Assembly (NCBI GenBank): GCA_017552615.1
Contig: JAFZPI010000035.1
Span: 1 to 64,000 of the forward strand
Reading direction: 5' to 3'
Source: Clostridia bacterium
Lineage (GTDB): Bacteria; Bacillota; Clostridia; Christensenellales; Aristaeellaceae
Length of the DNA: 64,000 nt
A program made the translations under genes and the position numbers. Shown here one piece after another: positions 7,927-17,416 of this stretch (its first letter is position 1; every line of letters begins with the position of its first letter). Under the pieces are notes generated by a model that searched no databases, was not told the DNA's origin, and worked only from the letters and a program-made list of their open reading frames with translations.

Positions 7927-7956
7927 CCCACCTGAGGAGAGAAAGGAGTGGGTTCC

Positions 7957-8952
7957 GTGAAGGACATGCTGACGGTTTCCGAGGTGTCCAGGGTGTACGG
8001 TGTATCCGCAAGGATGCTCCGCCACTACGAGAAGCTGGGCCTGATGGGCAGTGAACGGAAAGAAGGCTACGCCTATCGCGTATATCGTCCGGAAGATATA
8101 CAGCGCCTGCGCCAGATCCTGGTCCTGCGGAAACTGCGCCTTTCGCTGAAGGAGATCGGCGATATCCTGAACGATCCCGGCCCCGCCACGGCCATCTGTG
8201 TGTTCGAGAAGAACCTTGCCCAGATGGATGACAAGCTCAGGGCGCTAGGCGCGGTCCGCGATGCGATCGCGGAATTCCTGAGCGCGCTGAAACAGCGGCA
8301 CGCGCTTACTGCCGGGGAGGTCATCCTGCAGGACGATCAGCTCATGTCCCTTGCCGATGCCCTTTCGCCCTCCTCCACACTGATTCAGGAAGAGAGGAAG
8401 CACATCATGGAAAACCTGCAACAGGCCGATCAGGTCAAAAAGGCACTGGCGGATGTCCGCATCGTACACCTGCCGGAGAGCGATGTGGCCGCGGCGCATT
8501 TCATCGGGGATGATCCTGAAACCCGCACCGGGTCGATGATTGCCGAGTTCGCCCGCACAACCAAGCTGTGGGAAAAGCATCCCGGACTGCGGCTGTACGG
8601 CTTCAACCACCCCAGCCCGGTAGACGAAACCGGCTTCCACGGGTACGAGTTCTGGATCACGATCCCGGACGGGATGGAAGTCCCGCCGCCCCTCGAGAAG
8701 AAGCACTTCCCCGGCGGAACCTACGCCGCGCATATGATCCAGATGGGCAACTTTGAAGAGTGGACCCAGCTTGATGAGTGGGTCAGAAACAGTGAAGAGT
8801 ATACCTATGCCGGAAACGGTGACCCCGAAACCATGTTCGACTGTCTGGAAGAACACCTGAACTACCACGATCACATCCTGGAAACCACGGACGGCGACCC
8901 TGAAACCCGGCAGCTCGACCTGCTGATCCCGGTCAGGCGGAAAGAGAAATAA
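7957..8952 (+). CDS. MerR family transcriptional regulator with GyrI-like effector domain
   Basis: 331 residues from GTG 7957, eight bases after AAAGGAG; an earlier GTG at 7948 lies inside that ribosome site. Residues 1-75 are a MerR winged helix (TVSEVSRVYGVSARMLRHYEKLGL, YRVYRPEDIQRLRQIL, LSLKEIGDIL), followed by the coiled-coil dimerisation helix. From about residue 165 comes a GyrI/AraC effector-binding-like domain (GYEFWITIPDGMEVPPPLEKKHFPGGTYA), the fold that binds hydrophobic drugs in BmrR and SAV. It probably senses a small ligand. No transporter lies next to it, so the target may be itself or a distant gene. Confidence 0.88.
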   Translation: MKDMLTVSEVSRVYGVSARMLRHYEKLGLMGSERKEGYAYRVYRPEDIQRLRQILVLRKLRLSLKEIGDILNDPGPATAICVFEKNLAQMDDKLRALGAVRDAIAEFLSALKQRHALTAGEVILQDDQLMSLADALSPSSTLIQEERKHIMENLQQADQVKKALADVRIVHLPESDVAAAHFIGDDPETRTGSMIAEFARTTKLWEKHPGLRLYGFNHPSPVDETGFHGYEFWITIPDGMEVPPPLEKKHFPGGTYAAHMIQMGNFEEWTQLDEWVRNSEEYTYAGNGDPETMFDCLEEHLNYHDHILETTDGDPETRQLDLLIPVRRKEK

Positions 8953-8969
8953 ACCATGATATCAAAAGT

Positions 8970-9010
8970 GCTGTCGCAAAAGCAAATTCATCCTGCGACA
9001 GCCCTTTCCT
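8970..9010. terminator. Bidirectional intrinsic terminator
   Basis: GCTGTCGCA (8970-8978) pairs with TGCGACAGC (8994-9002), nine pairs, followed by CCTTTCCTT on the plus strand and ACTTTT on the minus strand. It separates the convergent MerR gene and the membrane protein gene. Confidence 0.75.
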
Positions 9011-9032
9011 TATATGGATATTACAATACCGC

Positions 9033-9590
9033 TTATTCCTTCCCCTTTGCCAGCTTCTTCCCAACATAACCAACCAGAATCACAATGCCAAGGTTTACAA
9101 CCAGGTTGCCGACGATCACGCCGGCAAAGTGGGTGAAGGGGTGTGTCAGCAAGCCAACCTGCGTGTCCTTGTTGATCAGGGAGACTAGGAAGAAACAGAT
9201 GGCGTTATTATTGAACACATAGGGCAACGTGGGATGAAGGGCAATGGTAAGGAAGAGGAAAATCGCGATCGGAATCATCTTGGCCAATAACGCCGGGCAA
9301 CCCCAAGTCTCGGCCCAGATAAAGAATTTGAGGAAGAGATAACCGCCAATGAGACCGAAAATGCCACCCAGGGCGTTTTCCAGTAGGGCTTCCTTGGTGT
9401 TGGGGTTGTTCTTGATGAAAAACAGAACGTTGGCAAGGAAGATCGTCCAGCCGATATTGCCGATGGCTGCTTCGACTGCCTCAGAGGTCAGGAAAGCCTG
9501 CACGAGCAGGTTGCAGATCATGACCCACAGGAAGGCCGTGAACATCAGGATAAAGGTGTGCTTGTCCATCTTTTTGCAAAACTTCATCAT
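9033..9590 (-). CDS. Multipass membrane protein, DUF1097-like
   Basis: 185 residues with about five hydrophobic helices: FILMFTAFLWVMICNLLV, IGWTIFLANVLFFI, ALGGIFGLIGGYLFLKFF, MIPIAIFLFLTIAL and VIVGNLVVNLGIVILVGYV. The glycine-rich spacing and size resemble DUF1097/small integral membrane proteins, but the family call is tentative. It ends with a basic tail (KKLAKGKE). It lies 40 bases downstream of the CAT-fold acyltransferase gene on the same strand, so probably in one operon with that gene and the adenylating enzyme; it could be a transporter for their product. Confidence 0.6.
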   Translation of the reverse strand: MMKFCKKMDKHTFILMFTAFLWVMICNLLVQAFLTSEAVEAAIGNIGWTIFLANVLFFIKNNPNTKEALLENALGGIFGLIGGYLFLKFFIWAETWGCPALLAKMIPIAIFLFLTIALHPTLPYVFNNNAICFFLVSLINKDTQVGLLTHPFTHFAGVIVGNLVVNLGIVILVGYVGKKLAKGKE

Positions 9591-9630
9591 AGTTTGTTTT
9601 CCTCCGGTTTTGTTTTGTCTATTTCATTGA

Positions 9631-10287
9631 TTACGCGTTTTCATTCGCGGACAGATATTCCTCCGGGTTGTCGAATGCCTCCTGGATCCGGCGGAACAGT
9701 TCCGAGACGTGATAGCCGTCGCAGACGGCGTGGTTGACCGTCGCGGCGATGGGCAGGAGGTAGTTCTCATCGTATTTCCCAACGGAGAGGATCGGCGCGT
9801 AGTAGTTCTTCTGGTTTTTCAGCGAGAAAGTGAATGAATCGAACGCAAAGTAGGGCATGATCGAGATGATATAGTTGTTCAGCGGCACCGTGGAGACATA
9901 GGCGCCGGTTTTTCCGGCAGTCTCTTCTTTCTCGCGCATATACGCGTCGTAGAAGCTCCGGAAATCGCCGTCCAACGGCGTTGTGTGGAAGGAGAAGGTC
10001 CCGTTCTCGTTCAGCACCGGGTAGAGCGGATGCAGTTTTTCCCAAGAACCGAGGACCCCGTCCTGGATGGCAAGGGTGAACGCCTGGTCCTTTGAAATCT
10101 CACGGGAAATGATGTACAGCAGGGCGGGGACAAGTTTCTGCCCGTGGGCCTTCTGGAACCTCACGAGGTTTTCTGCCCGCAGCTTCATGCTGGCCGAAAA
10201 GGTCATGTTCATCCAGGCCTTGGTATAGAGCTCATAGAGGTCCTTGCGCGGCCAGGTTTCCATGTCGATCGGCGTAAAGCGATCCAA
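9631..10287 (-). CDS. Chloramphenicol acetyltransferase-fold acyltransferase
   Basis: 218 residues from TTG 10287, nine bases after AAGGAGG; this start gives the family-typical opening LDRFTPIDMETWPRKDLYELY. Near residue 186 is NHAVCDGYHVSELFRRI, the CAT active-site motif with catalytic His and the structural Asp-Gly. The family also includes enzymes that acylate things other than chloramphenicol. It starts 33 bases after the stop of the adenylating enzyme gene, so it likely acts in the same pathway rather than as a drug resistance enzyme; I infer this from context only. Confidence 0.85.
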   Translation of the reverse strand: MDRFTPIDMETWPRKDLYELYTKAWMNMTFSASMKLRAENLVRFQKAHGQKLVPALLYIISREISKDQAFTLAIQDGVLGSWEKLHPLYPVLNENGTFSFHTTPLDGDFRSFYDAYMREKEETAGKTGAYVSTVPLNNYIISIMPYFAFDSFTFSLKNQKNYYAPILSVGKYDENYLLPIAATVNHAVCDGYHVSELFRRIQEAFDNPEEYLSANENA

Positions 10288-10320
10288 TGATACCGCCTCC
10301 TTCCCTGCCTTGATATGCAA

Positions 10321-11853
10321 TCATTTCTTCCCGATGACCATCCGGGCAAGCTCCAGCCGGTTCGCCTTCATATTCGCCGAATAGGGGATGCTCTCGAGAT
10401 GCACGAAGTATTCCGGCATCGCAAACTTCGGGATCCGGTTCTTCAGGTAGTTCTTCACCTCTTTTTCGGTGAATGTGCCCGTATAGCACAGATAAATGTC
10501 GCTCTTCTCCTTGTCGAACACACAGCAGCAATCGTTGACGCCCTCGGCGCCAAGTGTCGCGTACTCGACTTCGCCGAGCTCCATCCGGTAGCCGTTGTGC
10601 TTGATCATGTTGTCCTTGCGGCCGACGACGACCAGCTCGCCCTTTTCGTTCAGATAGCCCATGTCGCCGGTCTTGAAGAACAGCTCGGTGTATCCCTTCT
10701 TCAGCGGGTCATTGACAAAGGCCGCTTCGGTGCGCGCCGCGTCCTTGTAATAGCCGGAGAACATCCACGGGTTATGGATCAGCATCTCGCCCTTTACGCC
10801 GCGGGGCAGCTGGTTACCATCCTCGTCCACAAAGACGATGTGCGTGCATCTGTACGGAATGCCAGAGGGCACATTCTCGTCGTCTCCAAAGTCCCGGTCC
10901 ACTTTGTAGAGCGACGCGGACAGGAGCTCAGTGCTGCCGTAGAAGTTCCAGAAATGCCCGGACTTCGGCGCCGCAGCTTCCCACTGCTTCATCGCCTTGC
11001 CATTGATCATTTCGCCCGATGGCAGGATGAACTCCAGGTCCGGCAGGCATCCGGGCTCGAGAACACCTGCGTCCGCGACCGCATTGAAGCTCGACGGTGT
11101 CATGCACAGCTCGGTGATCTTGAGCTCACGCAGCTGGTCAACCAGTTTCTTCGGGAAGGACAGCAGCAGCGGCGACAGGATATAGACCGTCGCGCCGACG
11201 GCCAGCGGCGGATAGATGTCCAGCAGGCAGTTCGCGTAGAAGAACGGCGACTGGTTGCCAAAGACCGTACGCTCGTCAAACGGATATCTCCGGTATGTGA
11301 ACTCCGAATAATCGATCAGGTGCCCATGGGTATGGATAACGCCCTTCGGCACACCGGTGGAACCGCTTGTGTACATGATGAACAGCGGGTCAAAGAAATT
11401 GCTCTCCCGGCGTACTTCCTCGAGGAATTCGGCGTCGATTTCCGCATCCGTCAGCGTGCTGTATTCAATAAACTTGTACTGATCCTGCAGCGCTTCCTTC
11501 GCCTTTTCGGCTTTCTCGTCATAGATGACCAGCTTCGGCTCCAGGCTGCTGAAAATGGTCTGAAGCCGTTCGATCGGGGAAGCCGGATCCAGCGGGATGT
11601 AGAAACAGCCGGCGTACAGAATGCCCAGGGTGGCCCGAAGGTTCGGGATATGCCGCGCATCCATCAGGATGACCACAGGGTCCTTGTGCAGGCCGAACGG
11701 CTTCAGCGCGCTGCCGATCCGCATGGATTCTTCCATCAGCTGCGGGAACGTGACCTTCTCGTTCTCATCCGCAAACGCGATCTTGTCCGGAAAGCGCTCC
11801 GCGGAACACTCGAGATACTCGAGGCAGTTGTTCACCTTGTAGTACGGTTTCAT
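10321..11853 (-). CDS. AMP-forming adenylation enzyme (DltA/NRPS A-domain-like)
   Basis: 510 residues. All core motifs of the ANL superfamily are present: YTSGSTGVPKG (phosphate loop, about residue 161), NFYGSTE (A5), FKTGD (A7), RKDNMIKHNGYRMELGEVE (A8 hinge), and a C-terminal PYSANMKANR with the catalytic lysine (A10). It most resembles stand-alone amino-acid activating enzymes such as D-alanine ligase DltA, with LDPASPIERLQTI early on. No carrier protein domain is fused and none is seen nearby, so its acyl acceptor is unknown. A CAT-fold acyltransferase and a membrane protein follow at once on the same strand. Confidence 0.85.
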   Translation of the reverse strand: MKPYYKVNNCLEYLECSAERFPDKIAFADENEKVTFPQLMEESMRIGSALKPFGLHKDPVVILMDARHIPNLRATLGILYAGCFYIPLDPASPIERLQTIFSSLEPKLVIYDEKAEKAKEALQDQYKFIEYSTLTDAEIDAEFLEEVRRESNFFDPLFIMYTSGSTGVPKGVIHTHGHLIDYSEFTYRRYPFDERTVFGNQSPFFYANCLLDIYPPLAVGATVYILSPLLLSFPKKLVDQLRELKITELCMTPSSFNAVADAGVLEPGCLPDLEFILPSGEMINGKAMKQWEAAAPKSGHFWNFYGSTELLSASLYKVDRDFGDDENVPSGIPYRCTHIVFVDEDGNQLPRGVKGEMLIHNPWMFSGYYKDAARTEAAFVNDPLKKGYTELFFKTGDMGYLNEKGELVVVGRKDNMIKHNGYRMELGEVEYATLGAEGVNDCCCVFDKEKSDIYLCYTGTFTEKEVKNYLKNRIPKFAMPEYFVHLESIPYSANMKANRLELARMVIGKK

Positions 11854-11906
11854 CTCTCATTCCTCCCCAAATCCAGCCTTCTGTTTATCCTTTCCATGAT
11901 CCCATG

Positions 11907-11936
11907 AAAAAAAGGCAAGCATCAAAACAGATGCTT
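11907..11936 (-). terminator. Intrinsic terminator downstream of the BrnTA module
   Basis: On the minus strand AAGCATC, loop TGTTTT, GATGCTT, then GCC and seven Ts (11907-11913). It lies between the end of brnA (12060) and the start of the adenylating enzyme (11853), so it either ends the toxin-antitoxin transcript or attenuates the enzyme gene. The rest of the 11854-12059 gap shows nothing else. Confidence 0.75.
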
Positions 11937-12059
11937 TATTATATTACTTTGATATAGCTGTTCATTCAATGGCGATTTTTGCACAACCGTTACGATAATT
12001 CAACACAGAAAAAGGGTTTCAGACAATCGGTTTGGTCCGAAAACAACTCCACGCCCATT

Positions 12060-12362
12060 CTAAACACACTTCTTCACAAGCTCTTCATCATTGATGGCAG
12101 CGTCGAGAAGCCTGCTTAGAAACGATGTGTAGCCTTTCCCGTAGGTTCTGGCTTTGTTGTAGGTGTTTCGGGATAGCCGGAGGGAAACCGTCTGCTTTGA
12201 GCGGTCCGTGCTGTACATCCGTCGGAACTGGTTGAGCTGCGCTACACTCATTTCCGGGCTGTCAGCATCGAAAACAAGCTCCCGGTTTTCAGTTTCCTCG
12301 ATTTCCCGGAGTTCTTCTTCCGTCAGCGGCTGCATGAGCTCATTCGCCGTCATCTTCACCAT
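12060..12362 (-). CDS. brnA: BrnA family antitoxin
   Basis: 100 residues from ATG 12362, seven bases after GAGG; two earlier ATGs (12368, 12383) are worse placed. The N-terminal half is acidic (MTANELMQPLTEEELREIEE), and the C-terminal half is the BrnA ribbon-helix-helix region (KQTVSLRLSRNTYNKARTYGKGYTSFLSRLLDAAI). In known systems BrnA neutralises BrnT and represses the operon by binding its promoter. It overlaps the end of brnT by 23 bases, with the toxin gene first, the usual order for this family. Confidence 0.88.
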   Translation of the reverse strand: MVKMTANELMQPLTEEELREIEETENRELVFDADSPEMSVAQLNQFRRMYSTDRSKQTVSLRLSRNTYNKARTYGKGYTSFLSRLLDAAINDEELVKKCV

Positions 12363-12654
12363 ATTCATACCTCGCTTTCTCAAGGGCTGTTGCGCGCCTT
12401 GCGGAAATCAGCCGGACTGTGTTTCCGCTCCTGAATGTACAGACCACAAAGAATACTTTATTGACTCTGCCGAGAACGTCATACCGCAGTTCTTGCGGGT
12501 GTTCCTCATCCTCGCGGATCAGTTTGTTGGGATCGAAGAAGACACGGGCGGCGGTTTTGAAGTGGATCCCGTGCTTTGCGAAATTGATCGCATCCTTTTC
12601 TTCATCCCATTCATAGGATGCACTTAGCGGATCGAAATCAAAATGCTCGTACAT
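12340..12654 (-). CDS. brnT: BrnT family RelE-fold ribonuclease toxin
   Basis: 104 residues from ATG 12654, seven bases after GAGAGG; ATG 12660 is too near that site. The BrnT signature is complete: FDFDPLSASYEWDEEKDAIN, then FAKHGIHFKTAARVFFDPN, then VCTFRSGNTVRLISARRAT. BrnT is a RelE-like RNase that blocks translation under stress. First gene of the two-gene module with brnA. Confidence 0.92.
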   Translation of the reverse strand: MYEHFDFDPLSASYEWDEEKDAINFAKHGIHFKTAARVFFDPNKLIREDEEHPQELRYDVLGRVNKVFFVVCTFRSGNTVRLISARRATALEKARYEYGEDDGE

Positions 12655-12732
12655 GCTCATGCCTCTCTTCCAAAACTAGTATACCATGAAAAAATACGAA
12701 ATGCAATACAATTTGCAATGTTGATTCATGGC

Positions 12733-12764
12733 ATCAGAAAACCGCCTTGCGGCGGTTTTCTGAT
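12733..12764. terminator. Bidirectional terminator after glutamate dehydrogenase gene
   Basis: A perfect 14-bp stem: ATCAGAAAACCGCC (12733-12746), loop TTGC, GGCGGTTTTCTGAT (12751-12764). The T-run lies within the arm. It lies 14 bases past the gdhA stop. Confidence 0.82.
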
Positions 12765-12777
12765 GGATAGATTCGGA

Positions 12778-14118
<1,341 letters not shown>

Positions 14119-14355
14119 TCATCGCTCCTTTGCGCGCCCGCCTTACGGGCGAATTTACGGTGTGTATTCTATCGCACGCTTTGCAGGAGCGCAAGGGAGA
14201 AGCTGCATTTTGTCTGTATTTCTTGTCATAAAACCGCAAATTCTGAATTTTTCTGTTTTTCTCTCCCACTCCGGCAGGAAGTCCGGCCGCTGCGGAGAAT
14301 CAATCCGGCGGAACCCGTTAAGAAGCATACTCAATTTGAAAGAAGGGGTATCAAT

Positions 14356-14853
14356 ATGAACATGCTGAAGCGTCAGGGAATCCTCTCGTGGATTCTCCTC
14401 GGTGTCCTGGGATTCCTGTGCATCATCTTTTCCAAGACCATGACCAACGTAGTCGAAATCATCCTCGGTATCGGCCTGATTGTGGTGGGTCTCGGCAGTG
14501 CCATCGGCTGGTGGCAGGAGGGACGCAGCCGCAGCCGCAATGACCTCATCGTCCTGCTCGTCGCAGTCGGTGCGATTGCGCTGGGTATCTGGATCCTGAC
14601 CCATCTCAAGAGTTTTGACCGGATCCTGAACATCGTCATCGGCGCAGGCCTGATCATCGCGGGAGTGCAGCACCTGATCCTCAACTGGAAGACCCTGGCC
14701 CTGAACAGTATAACGGTAATGGCAGGTCTGGCGGTAGTGCTCGGTATCGTTATCCTTGTCCGTTCCAATGCCACAACCATCCCCTTTGTCCTGGCCGGCA
14801 TCGGTATGATCTATGCTGCGGTCTGCGGGGTTGTAAATGAACTCCGGAAATAA
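14356..14853 (+). CDS. Small multipass membrane protein (DUF308/HdeD-like)
   Basis: 165 residues from ATG 14356, preceded by GAAGGGG. Six regular hydrophobic helices come in pairs: ILSWILLGVLGFLCIIF, IILGIGLIVVGLGSAIGWW, LIVLLVAVGAIALGIWIL, ILNIVIGAGLIIAGVQHL, LNSITVMAGLAVVLGIVILV, IPFVLAGIGMIYAAVCGV. This pattern of glycine-rich hairpins is typical of DUF308/HdeD proteins, whose role is unclear (acid stress in E. coli). Lies alone between gdhA and sfsA. Confidence 0.75.
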   Translation: MNMLKRQGILSWILLGVLGFLCIIFSKTMTNVVEIILGIGLIVVGLGSAIGWWQEGRSRSRNDLIVLLVAVGAIALGIWILTHLKSFDRILNIVIGAGLIIAGVQHLILNWKTLALNSITVMAGLAVVLGIVILVRSNATTIPFVLAGIGMIYAAVCGVVNELRK

Positions 14854-14945
14854 CCGTGAAAGGACGTCACAGCCGTCATCTGAACAGCGCAGGGGGAAGA
14901 TCCTCCTGACGCTGTTTTTGAACTGATTCAGAAAGGCGGTGCTCC

Positions 14946-15617
14946 GTGGAATACGAGCATGTTTGTCCCGCGGTTTTCCGGAAGCGTCTGAACCGCTTTG
15001 CCGCGCTGGCGGAGGTGCGGGGAGAGACGGTGACGGTCCATGTGAAGAACACCGGGCGCTGCGGGGAGCTGTTGATCCCCGGGGCGGAGATCTGGCTGAA
15101 CCGGTCGGACCGGGCTGGGCGTAGGACAGCCTATGACCTGATCACGGTCCGCAAGGAGACCGGCGCGCTGTTCAACATAGACAGCCAAGCGCCCAACCGG
15201 ATAGTGCTGGATTGGCTCCGCGGGCAGGACTGGGATGAGATCCGCCCGGAGTACCGCTACGGGGATTCCCGGATCGATTTCTTCATGCGCAGGGGCGGGG
15301 AGCGCTATCTGATGGAAGTCAAGGGCTGTACCCTGGAAAGGAACGGGATCGGCTTCTTCCCGGACGCACCCACGGATCGGGGTGCCCGGCACATCCGGGA
15401 ACTGATGCGAGCCGCAAAGGAAGGCATGCACGCGTGCCTGGCCTTTGTAATCCAGACGGACGGCGTCATGGAGGTCCGCCCGAACCGGGCGACGGACCCC
15501 CGCTTCGCGGACACCATGGAGGATGCGGCGCGGCGGGGCGTCCAGATCCTTTTCCTGCCGTGCCATGTGGAACCGGATTCCATCGCTGTTGCGGAGGGCG
15601 GTCCGACACCGATGTGA
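14946..15617 (+). CDS. sfsA: DNA/RNA nuclease SfsA
   Basis: 223 residues from GTG 14946. SfsA was first seen as a sugar fermentation stimulator and has a PD-(D/E)XK-type nuclease fold. The family motifs are visible: FRKRLNRFAALAEVRGETVTVHVKNTGR, LLIPGAEIWL, YGDSRIDFFM (Asp), YLMEVKGCTL (the E-x-K pair) and FFPDAPTDRGARHIREL. Length fits. A strong terminator follows at 15648. Confidence 0.93.
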   Translation: MEYEHVCPAVFRKRLNRFAALAEVRGETVTVHVKNTGRCGELLIPGAEIWLNRSDRAGRRTAYDLITVRKETGALFNIDSQAPNRIVLDWLRGQDWDEIRPEYRYGDSRIDFFMRRGGERYLMEVKGCTLERNGIGFFPDAPTDRGARHIRELMRAAKEGMHACLAFVIQTDGVMEVRPNRATDPRFADTMEDAARRGVQILFLPCHVEPDSIAVAEGGPTPM

Positions 15618-15647
15618 ATCCGAACCAAAGTGAAAATCGGCCAAAGC

Positions 15648-15687
15648 AAAGAGCCGAGGGTCAGTGGACGGTCGGCTCTTTGTTTTT
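15648..15687 (+). terminator. Intrinsic terminator of sfsA
   Basis: AAAGAGCCGA (15648-15657) pairs with TCGGCTCTTT (15672-15681), ten pairs, then GTTTTTG. The minus strand also gives a T-rich end, so it may serve the convergent small gene. Confidence 0.85.
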
Positions 15688-15706
15688 GAAGTCATGCGGG
15701 AAAAGA

Positions 15707-15958
15707 TTACCCCTTCAGCCCCTGCTCCTGCCGCTCCATGTTCTCCACGACAATGTCGTAAATCTCGCCGATGGTAGCAGCATATTCCAGCACCTGCCAG
15801 GGTTCGTTGGTGTGGAAGTGGATCTTAATGAGCTCATCGTCGCCGACGCAGAGCAGGCAGTCACCCTTGAAGTGCTCGGTGATGTAATCCCCGATGGCAT
15901 CCTCGTCCAGGTCGTGGCCCTCGATGAGCAGCTGTGTATCAAACTTGAATTCAAGCAT
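15707..15958 (-). CDS. Stand-alone small protein resembling the middle domain of FakA/YloV
   Basis: 83 residues from ATG 15958, nine bases after AAGGAG; ATG 15964 is too close. The sequence FDTQLLIEGHDLDEDAIGDY, then GDCLLCVGDDELIKIHFHTN, EPWQVLEYAATIGEIYDIVVENM matches the linker domain of fatty acid kinase FakA (the region with the VVGDDxxIKVHVHTxxP motif), but the kinase DAK2 domain before it and the DegV-like part after it are absent. It has its own ribosome site and intact termini, so it may be a real small protein rather than debris. It may bind FakB-like or other partners; that is a guess. Confidence 0.65.
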   Translation of the reverse strand: MLEFKFDTQLLIEGHDLDEDAIGDYITEHFKGDCLLCVGDDELIKIHFHTNEPWQVLEYAATIGEIYDIVVENMERQEQGLKG

Positions 15959-16067
15959 TTTCATGATCTCCTTTTTCGTGATTTGCTCGCTTCCGAACAA
16001 GTAGGTTTTCGTCATCGGCAGGCAGATTCCTTCCGAACGGAATGAAAATGCGGACAGGATTCAGAAG

Positions 16068-16742
16068 TCAGCTTGCCTGCGCCAGGGCACGCATGGCCAC
16101 ACGGGCCATCAGCTCCTGCCCGGCCTCGGAGGGGTGGATGCCGTCAGCGCAGATCAGATCCGGAAAATTCATCGCCTGCATGAATGGGTTGTAGAAGTCG
16201 AGCAGGCGGCTGCCGGTATCCCGCGCAGCCCGGCGGATGGCCTCCACATAGCAGGCATGCCAGCGGCCGATATGGCCCACGTCCCCCAGGTAATCCCGGA
16301 CCGCGTCACGGTCCAGGTCCCGGCAGACCCAGTCAAAATACCGCTCCGGGTACAGGGGTGGGGGCAGCACCAACACGGGTTCCAGCCCCCGCGCACGCGC
16401 GCTTTCGACAAAGAGCCGCAGCATTTCCTCAAACTCCGCGATGGGCGTCTTTCCGTCGTGAAAAACTTCCGGCTGCTCTGCGACAGCCCTCCAGTCCAGG
16501 TCGCAGTCGTTCCCGCCGTACTCAATGACCGCGAGGCCTTCGCCGTCGACCGCGGTCGCCACGAAATCCGCGTAGCCTTCCCCGATGGTCGCACCCATCC
16601 TGGCCCGGTTTACCAGCGGGACACCTTTTTCCTGAAGGAGTTTCTCGCAGCGCGTCTGCGCCAGGCAATACCGCCTGCGCTCCGGGTTATACACCACGCC
16701 ACGTCCGATGGAATCGCCCCAGAGATAGATTGTCTTTTTCAT
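16068..16742 (-). CDS. SGNH/GDSL family hydrolase
   Basis: 224 residues. The four SGNH blocks are seen: block I YLWGDSIGRG (catalytic Ser in GDS), block II with a Gly (RARMGATIGEGY), block III IEYGGNDCDLDW (GxND), and block V DGIHPSEAG (catalytic Asp and His). No signal peptide, so an intracellular esterase or deacetylase. Substrate unknown. It is isolated between the small FakA-like gene and a DUF1836 gene pointing away. Confidence 0.9.
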   Translation of the reverse strand: MKKTIYLWGDSIGRGVVYNPERRRYCLAQTRCEKLLQEKGVPLVNRARMGATIGEGYADFVATAVDGEGLAVIEYGGNDCDLDWRAVAEQPEVFHDGKTPIAEFEEMLRLFVESARARGLEPVLVLPPPLYPERYFDWVCRDLDRDAVRDYLGDVGHIGRWHACYVEAIRRAARDTGSRLLDFYNPFMQAMNFPDLICADGIHPSEAGQELMARVAMRALAQAS

Positions 16743-16824
16743 TTATCTCAACTCCTTGATCTTTTGATCTAGATTACGATTTTAGATTACAGCAATATTT
16801 GTTTTCTGTCAAGTGGTTTTTGCC

Positions 16825-16853
16825 TTGCGAATATCAGAAAACTATGTTATGAT
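16825..16853 (+). promoter_or_regulatory. Promoter of the DUF1836 gene
   Basis: TTGCGA (16825-16830), 17-bp spacer, TATGAT (16848-16853). Confidence 0.75.
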
Positions 16854-16885
16854 GTTCCTGAAGACAAGACAGAGGAGGATGCCCT

Positions 16886-17344
16886 GTGTCTGAAGCGCAA
16901 AAAAAGCCCGAGGCTTTCCCCGCCTGGGAATCCCTGCCGGATTTCGGCCTGTACATGGACCAGCTGCTGACTTTTACGGAGCGTTGCTTTCCCGGTGAGG
17001 TGACAGCCGGGATGATCAACAGCTATGTCAAAGCCGGGATCATCCGGCGTCCGGACGGAAAAAAATACAGCCGGGAAGCTTTAGCCCAGCTTCTGATGGT
17101 CTGCGGGCTGAAGACAGCCATGCCCCTGGATTCCCTGAAGAAACTCCTGCACCCGGAAGACAACCCGGACACCCCTTCGCTTTACGAAAGCTTCCGGCAG
17201 GACTGGGCCGAGCTCCACGAATCCCTTCCCGCCCGTTCGGACATGGATGCCCTGCGCTGCGCGATCTGCGCAGCCTGCTACCAGGCTCGGTGCAGGGAGA
17301 TGCTGGAAGGGCAAAGCGTTGACATAAATGATAAAAGCCAATGA
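16886..17344 (+). CDS. DUF1836 domain protein
   Basis: 152 residues from GTG 16886, after AGAGGAGG. DUF1836 proteins have a MerR-like helix-turn-helix and are taken to be small regulators in Bacillota. The pieces seen are LPDFGLYMDQLLTFTERCFP, ITAGMINSYVKAGII-like helix (VTAGMINSYVKAGIIRRPDG), KKYSREALAQLLMVCGLK and the acidic C-terminal region. Nothing shows what it regulates. It is convergent with the RelE-type toxin gene. Confidence 0.82.
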   Translation: MSEAQKKPEAFPAWESLPDFGLYMDQLLTFTERCFPGEVTAGMINSYVKAGIIRRPDGKKYSREALAQLLMVCGLKTAMPLDSLKKLLHPEDNPDTPSLYESFRQDWAELHESLPARSDMDALRCAICAACYQARCREMLEGQSVDINDKSQ

Positions 17345-17364
17345 GTCTCCAAGCCATGAATATG

Positions 17365-17406
17365 AAAAGGAACTGCCCCCGGTTCAATTCTGTGGCAGTC
17401 CCTTTT
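17365..17406. terminator. Bidirectional terminator between DUF1836 gene and toxin gene
   Basis: AAAAGGAACTGCC (17365-17377) pairs with GGCAGTCCCTTTT (17394-17406) with one mismatch; both strands end in T-runs. Confidence 0.78.
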
Positions 17407-17416
17407 GCATTGCGTT

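Noticed and set aside
9631..10287. Calling the CAT-fold protein a chloramphenicol resistance enzyme
   Set aside because: It sits directly behind an adenylation enzyme and its N-terminal half is diverged; context argues for a biosynthetic role.
10315..11907. A 530-codon open frame on the plus strand
   Set aside because: It lies antisense to the adenylation enzyme with all its motifs; its translation has no family features and reflects codon bias of the real gene.
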